Part shown: in pieces, positions 38,908 through 46,911 of the stretch | Layout of the letters: each line of letters starts with the position of its first letter | How positions within the stretch are numbered: position 1 is the stretch's first letter | Made by a program: the position numbers and the translations under genes | Notes under the pieces: generated by a model | What the model was told of the DNA's origin: nothing | Databases searched by the model: none | Seen by the model: the letters and a program-made list of their open reading frames with translations, nothing else | IMG/VR virus record: IMGVR_UViG_3300023440_000003 | Location: 1 to 64,000 of that record | DNA: 64,000 nt | From: a virus | Direction: 5' to 3' (one strand)

Positions 38908-39771
38908 ATGGGATTCTATATAGGGTCTGCCACCAGAGACATTTTAATATCCACTATAAAAACCAATCTTGTCAATGAGGGTTGGATTGATTACGATCCA
39001 ACATACAATGTAATTCAAACTCCTACAACAGCAACATATCAGTTTTTTGTAAGGTTCATATCGATAGATGATCAAAAGCTTAGCATCGCTTGTTATTTAA
39101 ATTGGGATAATGTGAATCATACTGGGTCACAGTCGTCTAACACTAAGGATATTGTATTTTTTGATTCTCCTCCTAATACGACTCCACCTAACGTTAACTA
39201 CATTTTGAGATCGTGGGGAAATGGATTTATTCTATGGCTGAAAGGAGATCCTCTACATGGAAGTCCACAATATAATCTTGCATATATTGGAGATCTAGCA
39301 GTTGTTACTGATTTTCCTCATCCATTTCCAGTAATATTTATGTGTTCTTCGTATTTTTCTGGTGCTTCTCATCTTGGATCTGGATATATTGTAGCCAAAA
39401 ACCGTTTTGGCGAATTTGTGTGGGGTGGTCCTGCACATTACGCTCATCTTGTTTCAATCCCGCCATGTTCCACATGGGAAGGAGGTTATACGATAAATGG
39501 AGATGTAAATACTCCAGATGGACAGAGATTATGGATGCCTGAGTTGTATCTAGTAGCAGCAAAACAGCCTCAAGGTGTTTATGGCCGACTGCAATATATT
39601 AAAGGTATTACTCAGGATATAGCTTTTTTTGATGGGGACGAATTGATAGATCAAAGCGGGAACAGTTTTGTTGTAGCAAATCTTTACAATCGTTATGGCG
39701 AATTCTGCAATTTACTAGGGGCTTATCCTTATGCATATAATATAAAAAGAGTTGCTATACAGAAAATCTGA
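38908..39771 (+). CDS. Tail fibre/adhesin paralogue 2
   Basis: The 287-residue protein follows AGGGAGGTCAGCT and is a paralogue of the protein at 37845, with the same opening (NEGWIDYDPTYNV) and the same order of Trp/Tyr motifs. The last 30 residues (VANLYNRYGEFCNLLGAYPY) differ from paralogue 1, so receptor contacts may lie there. It overlaps the next gene by one base. Likely a receptor-binding component. Confidence 0.65.
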   Translation: MGFYIGSATRDILISTIKTNLVNEGWIDYDPTYNVIQTPTTATYQFFVRFISIDDQKLSIACYLNWDNVNHTGSQSSNTKDIVFFDSPPNTTPPNVNYILRSWGNGFILWLKGDPLHGSPQYNLAYIGDLAVVTDFPHPFPVIFMCSSYFSGASHLGSGYIVAKNRFGEFVWGGPAHYAHLVSIPPCSTWEGGYTINGDVNTPDGQRLWMPELYLVAAKQPQGVYGRLQYIKGITQDIAFFDGDELIDQSGNSFVVANLYNRYGEFCNLLGAYPYAYNIKRVAIQKI

Positions 39772-40004
39772 TGGCTGTATACACTTATGGATACAGTACC
39801 AGCATTTCTCTTAACAATGTTAATTCAAACACACATATAGTAACCGGTGCAGTCGAACCTTTGGCTGTCCAAGTTTCTTTTCAGAGTTCTTATCTTAGCC
39901 TTGAGTTTGGCGTAGGCTTACCCAGACGAGTTACTGTATTTTTAACCAATACATCTCCAGAGGCTTTTAGAGTTCAGATAAGACGTGTATGGGTGTTTTT
40001 ATAA
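39771..40004 (+). CDS. Small beta-rich protein, partner of adhesin 2
   Basis: The 77-residue protein is all beta in composition (AVEPLAVQVSFQSSYLSLEF) and ends IRRVWVFL. It is the second copy of the partner gene in the tandem duplication 37845-40004. Starts on the last base of the preceding stop. Probably a fibre chaperone or tip subunit. Confidence 0.55.
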   Translation: MAVYTYGYSTSISLNNVNSNTHIVTGAVEPLAVQVSFQSSYLSLEFGVGLPRRVTVFLTNTSPEAFRVQIRRVWVFL

Positions 40005-40092
40005 TACTACTTTTTCCAAACACTATATTTTTAATCTAGCTGCTTTGGCTACGTATTGATAATTTAATGATTGTTTTTTAAAATCGTTTTTA

Positions 40093-41136
40093 ATGCCTTT
40101 GGTGCTTAGAAGATATCTTAGAATATTGTTTTGTCGTGCAGATAAAGGAGGAGTAGGTCATTATAGGGTTACATTGCCTGTCAAATATCTAAGAAATACA
40201 GGTTTTTTCTGCACAGATAGTATGGCTATTTCTGCTTCTTTAGTTGAATCACATGACGTTCTTTATTTCAGTAGACAATATAAATGGGAAATCATAAGCT
40301 TTCTGCAAAAATTTTCTGCTGGATTGCCAATTATTCACGATTTTGATGATTATTTGTTTCATGTTGATCCTGCAAATCCTGCTTCTGCTTTGTTTTACAG
40401 ACCTGAAGTACAGAAGGGCTTGATAGAATTCACAAAAATGTCTAAAGTTGTGACTGTGTCTACCGAGCCATTGATGGAAGAAATGAAAAAGCGTTTTCCT
40501 AAAAAACTTATTGTATTGTGTCCTAATGGTATTGAAGATGATAATTGGTTAAATCCTGAAGCTAAAAAGCCTAATGATAAAATCAGAATTGGATGGGCGG
40601 GTTCTGTTAGTCACGTTGGAGATATGAGAATTATTGCAGATGCTGTAAATGAGATAGCCAGAAAATACCAAAACAAAGTGGAATTTCATTTTTTTGGAGT
40701 TACTGAGGAATGGTTAAGTAATGTAGGCATCAAAACTGATGCTCCTAACATTCACACACACAAACCTGTACCGGTGGAAATGTATATGGCTATGTTAAAA
40801 AATTTGAATTTTGATATAGGCTTTGCTCCTTTAGATCTTACAAGGTTCAATGATTGTAAAAGCAACATCAAATTTTTAGAATACACTGCCGCTGGTGTAC
40901 CCGGGATTTATTCTCCAGCATATCCGTATAAGTCAAGTATAGAACATGGCGTTACGGGTTTATTGGTTAAAAAGAATCAGATAAAGCATTGGATAAAAGC
41001 TTTTGAACAATTGATTCATGATGAAGCCATGAGAAAAGAATTGGTAATTAAAGCTCAAGAGTGTGTTAGAAAGAAATGGACTATGAATCAAACTGTAGAA
41101 TACTGGAGTAATGCAATTGAAGCCGCAATTCAATGA
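40093..41136 (+). CDS. Glycosyltransferase, GT-B fold (GT4-like)
   Basis: The 347-residue protein has the two-domain GT-B layout: an N-terminal half with a Gly-rich loop (DKGGVGHYRVTLP) and a C-terminal half with RIGWAGSVSHVGD and the nucleotide-sugar-binding signature SNIKFLEYTAAGVPGIYS. Such enzymes transfer sugars from nucleotide donors to glycans or proteins. It is located between tail-fibre genes, next to a methyltransferase remnant, which suggests modification of fibre proteins or of host receptor glycans. There is no clear ribosome binding site before the ATG. Confidence 0.85.
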   Translation: MPLVLRRYLRILFCRADKGGVGHYRVTLPVKYLRNTGFFCTDSMAISASLVESHDVLYFSRQYKWEIISFLQKFSAGLPIIHDFDDYLFHVDPANPASALFYRPEVQKGLIEFTKMSKVVTVSTEPLMEEMKKRFPKKLIVLCPNGIEDDNWLNPEAKKPNDKIRIGWAGSVSHVGDMRIIADAVNEIARKYQNKVEFHFFGVTEEWLSNVGIKTDAPNIHTHKPVPVEMYMAMLKNLNFDIGFAPLDLTRFNDCKSNIKFLEYTAAGVPGIYSPAYPYKSSIEHGVTGLLVKKNQIKHWIKAFEQLIHDEAMRKELVIKAQECVRKKWTMNQTVEYWSNAIEAAIQ

Positions 41137-41242
41137 TCATAGGTCTTTTGTAGGACCACCTGATAAATTTGATCTTATTGGTGCTATACAATTTAAGGAG
41201 TATAAAAATATTAATGTAATCATGAAGAAATACGGAATTTAA
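41111..41242 (+). pseudogene. Truncated methyltransferase N-terminus
   Basis: An ATG (41111) after GGAGTA opens a 43-residue frame overlapping the end of the glycosyltransferase by 26 bases. The start NDHRSFVGPPDKFDLIGAIQ matches, as I recall it, the N-terminal signature of phage SAM-dependent methyltransferases linked to glycosyltransferases, which continues in full-length enzymes to a DIGCGSLR-type SAM motif. Here it stops after KKYGI, so the catalytic part is missing. It may be a remnant after deletion in the fibre region. Confidence 0.5.
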
Positions 41243-41257
41243 AAGATACCTGTAAAA

Positions 41258-41286
41258 TTGCACTGTGGTTATTAGACTGGTATAAT
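41258..41286 (+). promoter_or_regulatory. Sigma-70-type promoter before 41321
   Basis: TTGCAC (41258-41263), exactly 17 bases, TATAAT (41281-41286). This is the best -35/-10 pair in the window and would be read by host RNA polymerase. The gene at 41321 follows with an AGAGAGGTGCT ribosome binding site. Confidence 0.75.
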
Positions 41287-41320
41287 TTAATCTAGGTTAT
41301 AAAATTAGAGAGGTGCTATA

Positions 41321-41815
41321 ATGGCTATCATAGAAAATGAAGTCATAATTCCTCAACTTTATTCAGAATGGCGCACAGATGTCATAAATTTTTTAAGATC
41401 TTTGGTTTATGAGTTAAGAGATCATAAGCATAAATTAACTACTGGATGTACAGTTAAGGATCTCTTATCAATATTTCAATCGGTAAAAGTACGTGTAGAC
41501 AAAATTAAACAGTTATTGAATTCGCCATTTCTGTCGAGACTGGAAAGTGATTTGCAAAACGAAATAAGCCCATTGTTTTCGATTACTTCTAAATTGCAAG
41601 AACTGGATCAGTATCATCAACAATTAGAACTGCTTATCAATAAGAAATTTTTTGATCCTAATGAACCTCCTCCCCCAAATGGTCTTTCTCTGCGAGATAA
41701 ATATTTTGATGCTTCTGGAAATCCCAAGCTGGTAAATCCTGATCTTACTGATAGAATGATCGACCCTGCAGACTTTACAGATATTGTCAATTTGATGACA
41801 AGTTATGGAATTTAG
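41321..41815 (+). CDS. Helical fibre-associated protein
   Basis: The 164-residue protein is mostly helical in its first two thirds (WRTDVINFLRSLVYELRDHK, LESDLQNEISPLFSITSKLQ) and ends with a Pro-rich linker (DPNEPPPPNG) and an acidic tail. This layout is common for attachment or trimerising parts of fibres. It is the first gene of the unit 41321-44664. Confidence 0.55.
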   Translation: MAIIENEVIIPQLYSEWRTDVINFLRSLVYELRDHKHKLTTGCTVKDLLSIFQSVKVRVDKIKQLLNSPFLSRLESDLQNEISPLFSITSKLQELDQYHQQLELLINKKFFDPNEPPPPNGLSLRDKYFDASGNPKLVNPDLTDRMIDPADFTDIVNLMTSYGI

Positions 41816-41818
41816 TGT

Positions 41819-42838
41819 ATGGGTTGGTTATCTGGATGGCAATACCGGCGATTAATTACTGTGGACAATTCTCAAGGTGTATCTAAAAATGACTACCAAG
41901 TTCTTGTAGAACTAAATTCTTCTAATTTCGATTTTACTAAGGTTAACAGTGATGGTTCAGATTTAAGAGCTACTTTATCTGATGGTACAACTGTTATACC
42001 TTTGTGGATTGATATATGGGATACGGTTACACCATATGCTCGTATATTTGTTAAACTTCCATCCATATCTGTAGGTATTAATCAGTTTTATCTTTATTAC
42101 GGTAATCCTGGAGTAGGTTCAGCCTCTGATCCGTTTCAAGTTTTTGATGAATATCGTGATTTCGAACCTTCAGAGGATTTGACAGGATGGACTACTACAT
42201 GGATTAGTGCTTCAAATGTTTCTTATGTATATGATATACCAGCGAAATACAATAGCTATGGTAAATATTATAAAGATCCATCTACTGGATATGGAGCTGT
42301 AGTTGATTATAAGACCCTTTCACAGTACGAAGATTTTATTGCGGAACTGTGGGTATATGTAGCTTTCAATTATAGTTATTATGACCAGCATTATGGAATT
42401 CTACTGTATAAAAGTGGATCGACGGTATACAGGGCAGGTTTATCAAATCCAGGAGCTTCTAATTCTCCTCGTTTGTATGCTATAGCAGGTTACAAATTAA
42501 TAAGTTTATGGCCAAATAATAACGTATGGTATTTTATTAGAGCAAAAGTTCAATATGATGTAGCTAATAATCAGACTACATGTACTACAGAAGTTTATCA
42601 CGAGGATTTAACCTTGATGGACAGTTATACTTATACATCTAGTGTTTTGGCAAATGTAATAGGAGTCCATTTAGCATCTGGTTATTCTCAAACAGGAAAA
42701 GTAGGAGTGGATAGTTTAAGGAAAATGAAATGGATTTATCCAGACCCTATTGTCACTGTAGGTAGTGAAGAGCTTGCTCCACCACTTGGTTCATCAAGAC
42801 GTCGTAGGGTAATATTTTATTATGGAGAATACCGATGA
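41819..42838 (+). CDS. DUF2341-containing fibre protein
   Basis: The 339-residue protein starts WLSGWQYRRLITVDNSQ, the typical opening of DUF2341 (W-x-YRR-x-I-x-x-[DN]N), and continues with FYLYYGNPGVGSASDPFQVF, also typical of that domain. A lectin-like beta-rich region follows. DUF2341 occurs in surface and tail proteins and is thought to be a binding domain. It ends with a basic tail (SRRRRVIFYYGEYR) and overlaps the next gene by 4 bases. Confidence 0.7.
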   Translation: MGWLSGWQYRRLITVDNSQGVSKNDYQVLVELNSSNFDFTKVNSDGSDLRATLSDGTTVIPLWIDIWDTVTPYARIFVKLPSISVGINQFYLYYGNPGVGSASDPFQVFDEYRDFEPSEDLTGWTTTWISASNVSYVYDIPAKYNSYGKYYKDPSTGYGAVVDYKTLSQYEDFIAELWVYVAFNYSYYDQHYGILLYKSGSTVYRAGLSNPGASNSPRLYAIAGYKLISLWPNNNVWYFIRAKVQYDVANNQTTCTTEVYHEDLTLMDSYTYTSSVLANVIGVHLASGYSQTGKVGVDSLRKMKWIYPDPIVTVGSEELAPPLGSSRRRRVIFYYGEYR

Positions 42839-43218
42839 CGGTTAGAAAGAGTCAGACCCTGCAAGATCTAGTTTTTGTGATTCCTCTGGTTAAAGTTACT
42901 GGAGAAGCTGCCGCAGGTCTTGTAACCACTCTCTCAACCAGGATTATTGATCCAACAGGTAATCCTCTTCTACCAGGTATTGATTATGATGAAGCTGTTT
43001 TTAGTGAACCACATTCTGATGGAAACTACGTGGTTAAATTTCCACAAACGGCTAATTTGAAAGCATTTACTTTAGAAGATGCTACTAATCCTTATGTTTT
43101 GATACTTGATTCTACTGACCCGGATACATATCCTACTGTATTAGAAGTGTGGATTGTGTCTGAGTATGCCTGGGAAAGAAAGGCTAGAATTATTGATTAT
43201 ATAAAAAGTTATAGCTAA
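42835..43218 (+). CDS. Small fibre or tail-associated protein
   Basis: The 127-residue protein has beta-rich content with segments (AGLVTTLSTRIIDPTGNPLL, YVVKFPQTANLKAF) like those of tail-fibre attachment proteins. It overlaps the DUF2341 gene by 4 bases and is followed by the beta-helix protein. The family is not recognised with certainty. Confidence 0.5.
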   Translation: MTVRKSQTLQDLVFVIPLVKVTGEAAAGLVTTLSTRIIDPTGNPLLPGIDYDEAVFSEPHSDGNYVVKFPQTANLKAFTLEDATNPYVLILDSTDPDTYPTVLEVWIVSEYAWERKARIIDYIKSYS

Positions 43219-43230
43219 TGGAGATCTAAA

Positions 43231-44664
43231 ATGCGTTGGTTTGTAAAAAGTACAGGTGATGATAACAATTCAGGTGAGACGATAGATCAGGCATTTGCCA
43301 CATTACAGAAGGCTTTAGAAGTTGCTGCGGATGGTGATGAAATTATTATTTTAGATAATATTGTTAACACTTCCGACATTATTTTACCTAATAAATCGTT
43401 AATTATTCGTGGACATAGACTAGGATACTATCCTTTAACTGATGGTGAATCGCGACCCAGCTCTATACAATTTAAACAAGGCAGTGTAATGGTTTTTTCT
43501 CAGGGCTCTGCTCCTATAGTGATTGAAGACCTTGATTTCATTTTTGATTCTGATACGCCTTCTGCATCAGGTGCAGATATACTATTACAGTCCGGTACCA
43601 GTTTTTGTTACCATAAGACGTTTCAAAGCTGTATGATATCTTCTTATAGGAATAATCCTGTAGTTAATTTGAACTTATCGTATATTGGTTTGATGAATTT
43701 TTATAATGTACATATACAGTCTTATACAGAGAATGAATGTTTAATTTTGACTAATATTACAGGAGTTTTTGCTGACGGACTTTTAACTCAGCATGTCTCT
43801 GCCAGCGGAGATGTTAACCCTCATGTGTTGTTGATGGTTAATAATTCAATACCAAAATCTTTTATAGTCAGAGAATCAAGTTTTTTATTTGTTAATGAAG
43901 ATACTGGTTATACTAATTACATTTTTGTTTCAGATAATTCTCCAGGAATAGGTGTAGTTTTTGATAAAAATACTTATGCTCTAATAGAATTTAACGATCT
44001 CACCCAGAGTAAATATTTTACTAGTCAGATGCCTTCTGGTGCTAAAGAATACGATCCTTCTCCTTCAGAAGCTTTATTTACTTATCCTATTGCTTCTAGT
44101 ATTATGGTATCACCCCCGGGTATTTATAATGTCACAATTTCTACTAAGACTGCGGGAGGTTCGGGGATACCATTTACTATGATAAATGTGCTTAATGATC
44201 AAGGTAAATTACTTCATGAATTTCAGACTGATCAGAATGGAAATGCATCTATTACATTGAATCAAGGAACATATCACATCCGGGCTTATGCTGTGGGGTA
44301 TACCTTTACGGAATCAATAGTTAATATTACACAGGATACTCAAATAGATCTTACAGGTTCTGAAATTTATTACACTCCATCACCAGATCCAGCATTGTGT
44401 CGTATTCACATTTATGTTAAAGATTTCGGATTGCAACCTCGTGCTAATATAAGAGTATATGTGGATATTTCGGATTTACCTCAGACTATAGGCTCTAATA
44501 TAGGAGTGCTTAATACACAGACTTTTCTTACCGATGCTAATGGGTATGTTTATTTTGATGTGGCTCAAGGTGCTACAATTACTGTCAATATTCCAGATGC
44601 CAGATTGAAAAAAGAATTTACGGTACCTCTGCAATCTTCACTTAATTTAGCTGATATTGTGTGA
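43231..44664 (+). CDS. Tailspike-like protein: right-handed beta-helix and two CarboxypepD/Cna-B-like domains
   Basis: The 477-residue protein starts WFVKSTGDDNNSGETIDQAF followed by LQKALEVAADGDEIIILDN, the usual start of a right-handed parallel beta-helix (pectate-lyase type). Residues 300-385 (IPFTMINVLNDQGKLLHEFQ, YHIRAYAVGYTFTES) and 400-477 (ANIRVYVDISDLPQ, TDANGYVYFDVAQG) are two small beta-sandwich domains of the Cna-B/carboxypeptidase-regulatory type. Such proteins bind or cut host surface polysaccharides. No obvious catalytic residues can be chosen by eye. GGAGATCTAAA before the ATG. Confidence 0.65.
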   Translation: MRWFVKSTGDDNNSGETIDQAFATLQKALEVAADGDEIIILDNIVNTSDIILPNKSLIIRGHRLGYYPLTDGESRPSSIQFKQGSVMVFSQGSAPIVIEDLDFIFDSDTPSASGADILLQSGTSFCYHKTFQSCMISSYRNNPVVNLNLSYIGLMNFYNVHIQSYTENECLILTNITGVFADGLLTQHVSASGDVNPHVLLMVNNSIPKSFIVRESSFLFVNEDTGYTNYIFVSDNSPGIGVVFDKNTYALIEFNDLTQSKYFTSQMPSGAKEYDPSPSEALFTYPIASSIMVSPPGIYNVTISTKTAGGSGIPFTMINVLNDQGKLLHEFQTDQNGNASITLNQGTYHIRAYAVGYTFTESIVNITQDTQIDLTGSEIYYTPSPDPALCRIHIYVKDFGLQPRANIRVYVDISDLPQTIGSNIGVLNTQTFLTDANGYVYFDVAQGATITVNIPDARLKKEFTVPLQSSLNLADIV

Positions 44665-44685
44665 TTTTAGAGAATAATAAGTTGA

Positions 44686-44691
44686 TATGAT
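44686..44691 (+). promoter_or_regulatory. -10 box (TATGATAATAT) before 44704
   Basis: TATGAT is followed by an ATG at 44695 and an in-frame ATG at 44704, 12 bases after the box. As at 9888/9900, the second ATG is better placed relative to a start site 6-7 bases downstream. No ribosome binding site is seen. Confidence 0.45.
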
Positions 44692-44703
44692 AATATGTTT
44701 ACC

Positions 44704-44958
44704 ATGAATGAAGCTAAAAAAACAGCATTATGGTCGCGTATTTTAAGTTCCCCTTTATTAGTGTTATTAGCTAAAGGCACAGTGATGAGTGGATTAAGTA
44801 GAGCAGCCGGTTTGCCATGGAAGTATGCTTTGCCTATTGGAGCTTCTGCAGCTTTTGCAGATTTGGTGTGGGTATACCTTGAGCGAATGGCTAATTTACG
44901 TGCAATTCAACATTATAATCCACAAATTCAGATACCAAAGTCAGTGTATGTAATATGA
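44704..44958 (+). CDS. Small Gly/Ala-rich protein of the RxxxSP/YVI family
   Basis: The roughly 84-residue protein contains SRILSSPLLVLLAKGTV, a hydrophobic AAGLPWKYALPIGASAAFA segment and ends HYNPQIQIPKSVYVI. The same order (SR/GR-[IV]-[IL]-[ST]-[SA]-P, a hydrophobic core, then YNP and an aromatic/aliphatic end) is seen in the next gene and, more loosely, in 10224 and 10635. Probably a membrane- or shell-inserted small virion protein. Confidence 0.6.
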   Translation: MNEAKKTALWSRILSSPLLVLLAKGTVMSGLSRAAGLPWKYALPIGASAAFADLVWVYLERMANLRAIQHYNPQIQIPKSVYVI

Positions 44959-45230
44959 TGGATAATTGGCCATACTATGTTGGAAGATTTATAACTGCTC
45001 CTGCAGTTGAGGCAACTAGTGTTTTATTAGGTGCTAAATTGTTAGAAAAGAAATTTCCTGATGTATTTAAAAAATTAAGTCCCAGAGGCAGAGCAGTGGC
45101 ATATCTTACACTAGCAGCGCTCGCTTATACTACATCGCATTTAAGCAGAAAACATTTGGTTAAGAGCTTACAACAATATAATCCTAATATTAAAGTAAGC
45201 ATGCCATGGTCATTTTATTATTTAATATAG
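44955..45230 (+). CDS. Small Gly/Ala-rich protein, paralogue of the 44704 gene
   Basis: The 91-residue protein (GRFITAPAVEATSVLL, LQQYNPNIKVSMPWSFYYLI) is a paralogue of the preceding one: GR-x-[IL]-[TS]-[AS]-P near the start, a hydrophobic middle and the QQYNPNIK/QHYNPQIQ segment before an aromatic C-terminus. Its start overlaps the preceding stop by 4 bases. Confidence 0.6.
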   Translation: MMDNWPYYVGRFITAPAVEATSVLLGAKLLEKKFPDVFKKLSPRGRAVAYLTLAALAYTTSHLSRKHLVKSLQQYNPNIKVSMPWSFYYLI

Positions 45231-45273
45231 GCTTTGGTAGAATAAATGGTAGAATCCTTCAGGAGGTGGTATC

Positions 45274-45603
45274 ATGGACAATTTAGTATATGCAAGCTTT
45301 TTACTTAAAGAAGCAGCTAAACTCAGTTATAGGGAGCGGCAGCGTTTGCCTGATTCTGCTTTTGCTATTGTTTACAGAGATCCTAAGACTGGAGAAAAAA
45401 TCAGAAAGTACCCTATTCACGATAGGGCCCATGCAAAAAATGCGCTGGCTCGTGTTGCTCAGTTCGGTACCCCTGAAGAAAGAGAAATAGTCAGACGAAA
45501 GGTTTATCAGCGATATCCTGACTTGAAGAAGCAAAGAGAAGAAAAAATAGGTAGACCTTTGACTAGACGTGATTTACGTAAGCGCAAGTTACCTAAGAAG
45601 TAA
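45274..45603 (+). CDS. Small YPIHD-domain protein
   Basis: The 109-residue basic protein has FLLKEAAKLSY at the N-terminus (a KxA motif), then LPDSAFAIVYRDPKTGEK, KYPIHDRAHAKNALARVAQ and TPEEREIVRRKVYQRYP. I recall this DSAFA-YPIHD-HAxNALARVxQ-TPEE arrangement as a small domain attached to phage prohead-protease or structural proteins. The first part also occurs in the scaffold-like protein at 13255. CAGGAGGTGGTATC precedes the ATG. It may be an internal or capsid-associated protein. Confidence 0.65.
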   Translation: MDNLVYASFLLKEAAKLSYRERQRLPDSAFAIVYRDPKTGEKIRKYPIHDRAHAKNALARVAQFGTPEEREIVRRKVYQRYPDLKKQREEKIGRPLTRRDLRKRKLPKK

Positions 45604-45604
45604 T

Positions 45605-46855
45605 TCAATTTGCATTTGTACACAAAATTAATACTTTATCTGGATACTTTGAATGTCTAAACACTAATATTTGAACAAATCCTGATATATTTCGTGGGGT
45701 TAGTATTATTTTTTGAGTTTTGGGGTTAAGTTTCTCTAAAAGTGCACTTATCTTTCTATACAAGGCTATATATTCTGTGGTTGACCCCAGTAACCTGAAG
45801 CCTTTATTATATAGCTTTTTGATAAGATTTCTTAAATCGTCCTTATATTTGTATTGTATTATTGCTATGTTTATATCTGGCTTATTTATTTCAGCATTCT
45901 CGAAGAATCTGTCGTATAGGTGAATGGTATGTCGACCATAAAGTTCAACGCCAGCACTTTTTGCTGCCCATAATATAGGGTTTATGTATCCATAATAACC
46001 GTTCTTTTTATTATGGTCTCTTTCTTTATCTAAAAATACAGCAGCTTTTTTGGATAATGATCTGGGAAGTTTTAACATTACTTTATCGTCAGTTTTTACG
46101 AAATATAATCCAAGAAATTTGAATTCCTCATTTTTCCTTATTGGTGTGATACGGATCTTAAATTTATAACGTCCAAATACAGACTTAATGTAGTTTATGA
46201 TTTTTTCATCACTTAAACTAGATTGAACTCCTATTAAAAAATCATCAGCATATCTGAATGTCACCATCGATAGCGATCTATTATATGCTTTTGTAATCAC
46301 ATTAAGTCTGTAAGTTAAGCCCGTAGTAAGTATTCCGGCAAGTATAGGTGATGTAGGTAATCCATAAGGGATATGACCATTTATGAAACAATACGTTTTA
46401 ATTACGTCTATGAATCTATCTATATCCATACCTAACTGCAACTTATTTACCTTAGCTATAAAATTTATTGAATCGTCCAATGCGACGTCATAAGTTTCAT
46501 ATAATTTTTTTGGGAGAACATATTTATATAGGTCTAATCTGTCAGGAGTTATTGATTCGAAGTAATTTATTACATCCACTTTAAAAAATCTTCTGTCATC
46601 TTGCAGTATATGAAAGAGTTGTAGGAATTTTTGGCCTGAATGTACTGATGAGATAGCGAAATCAGTACAGTTAGTTTCGACATATTTTAGATATATGATG
46701 TAGTGTGTACTTAGAGTGTTATGCAAAATTTTTAGAACTTTTTCGTAAGGACCTAACGGTATATATATTTTTTTAAACTTATCTTTCTTCTTTATTTGTC
46801 TGACTCTATACACTTTGGGTATTTCTTTCTTGAAAATTTTTGTTTCAAACTCCAT
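45605..46855 (-). CDS. Free-standing reverse transcriptase
   Basis: The 416-residue protein has RT motifs in order: FFKVDVINYFESI (palm, first Asp), IPYGLPTSPILAG (fingers/palm), the catalytic FRYADDFLIG (YADD box) and FKFLGLYF. The C-terminal 150 residues form a thumb-like region that I cannot assign. The LPTSP motif is as in retron, group II and abortive-infection-type RTs, not the TSQ form of diversity-generating retroelements. AAGGAGGTGATGC precedes the ATG. Genes abut it on both sides (1 base downstream, 56 upstream), so there is no room for an intron, msr-msd RNA or template repeat. It may be a defence-type or unassigned phage RT. Confidence 0.88.
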   Translation of the reverse strand: MEFETKIFKKEIPKVYRVRQIKKKDKFKKIYIPLGPYEKVLKILHNTLSTHYIIYLKYVETNCTDFAISSVHSGQKFLQLFHILQDDRRFFKVDVINYFESITPDRLDLYKYVLPKKLYETYDVALDDSINFIAKVNKLQLGMDIDRFIDVIKTYCFINGHIPYGLPTSPILAGILTTGLTYRLNVITKAYNRSLSMVTFRYADDFLIGVQSSLSDEKIINYIKSVFGRYKFKIRITPIRKNEEFKFLGLYFVKTDDKVMLKLPRSLSKKAAVFLDKERDHNKKNGYYGYINPILWAAKSAGVELYGRHTIHLYDRFFENAEINKPDINIAIIQYKYKDDLRNLIKKLYNKGFRLLGSTTEYIALYRKISALLEKLNPKTQKIILTPRNISGFVQILVFRHSKYPDKVLILCTNAN

Positions 46856-46890
46856 GCATCACCTCCTTTTCTACTTCTTATATCTCTAAA

Positions 46891-46896
46891 TATGCT
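46891..46896 (+). promoter_or_regulatory. -10 box (TATGCTAAAAT) before the RNA polymerase gene
   Basis: TATGCTAAAATG: the hexamer ends 3 bases before an ATG at 46900 and 15 bases before an in-frame ATG at 46912. The same sequence TATGCTAAAAT precedes the gene at 61548, again with 15 bases to the ATG. The divergent RT gene has its ribosome binding site in the same 56-base gap. Confidence 0.55.
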
Positions 46897-46911
46897 AAAA
46901 TGTTCAAAGAA

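Noticed and set aside
37845-39771. Diversity-generating retroelement acting on the adhesin C-termini (RT at 45.6 kb plus a variable patch)
   Set aside because: The RT has LPTSP and not the SQ motif, no template repeat similar to the adhesin 3' ends is visible near the RT, and the RT is closely flanked by genes.
45605-46911. Retron or group II intron
   Set aside because: No room for msr-msd or intron RNA: 1 base separates the RT from the gene on one side and 56 bases on the other, and those 56 bases hold the promoter and ribosome binding site.
46840-46911. Start of the RNA polymerase at 46840
   Set aside because: The upstream 20 codons run antisense through the RT start and ribosome binding site; the promoter box at 46891 lies downstream of this start.
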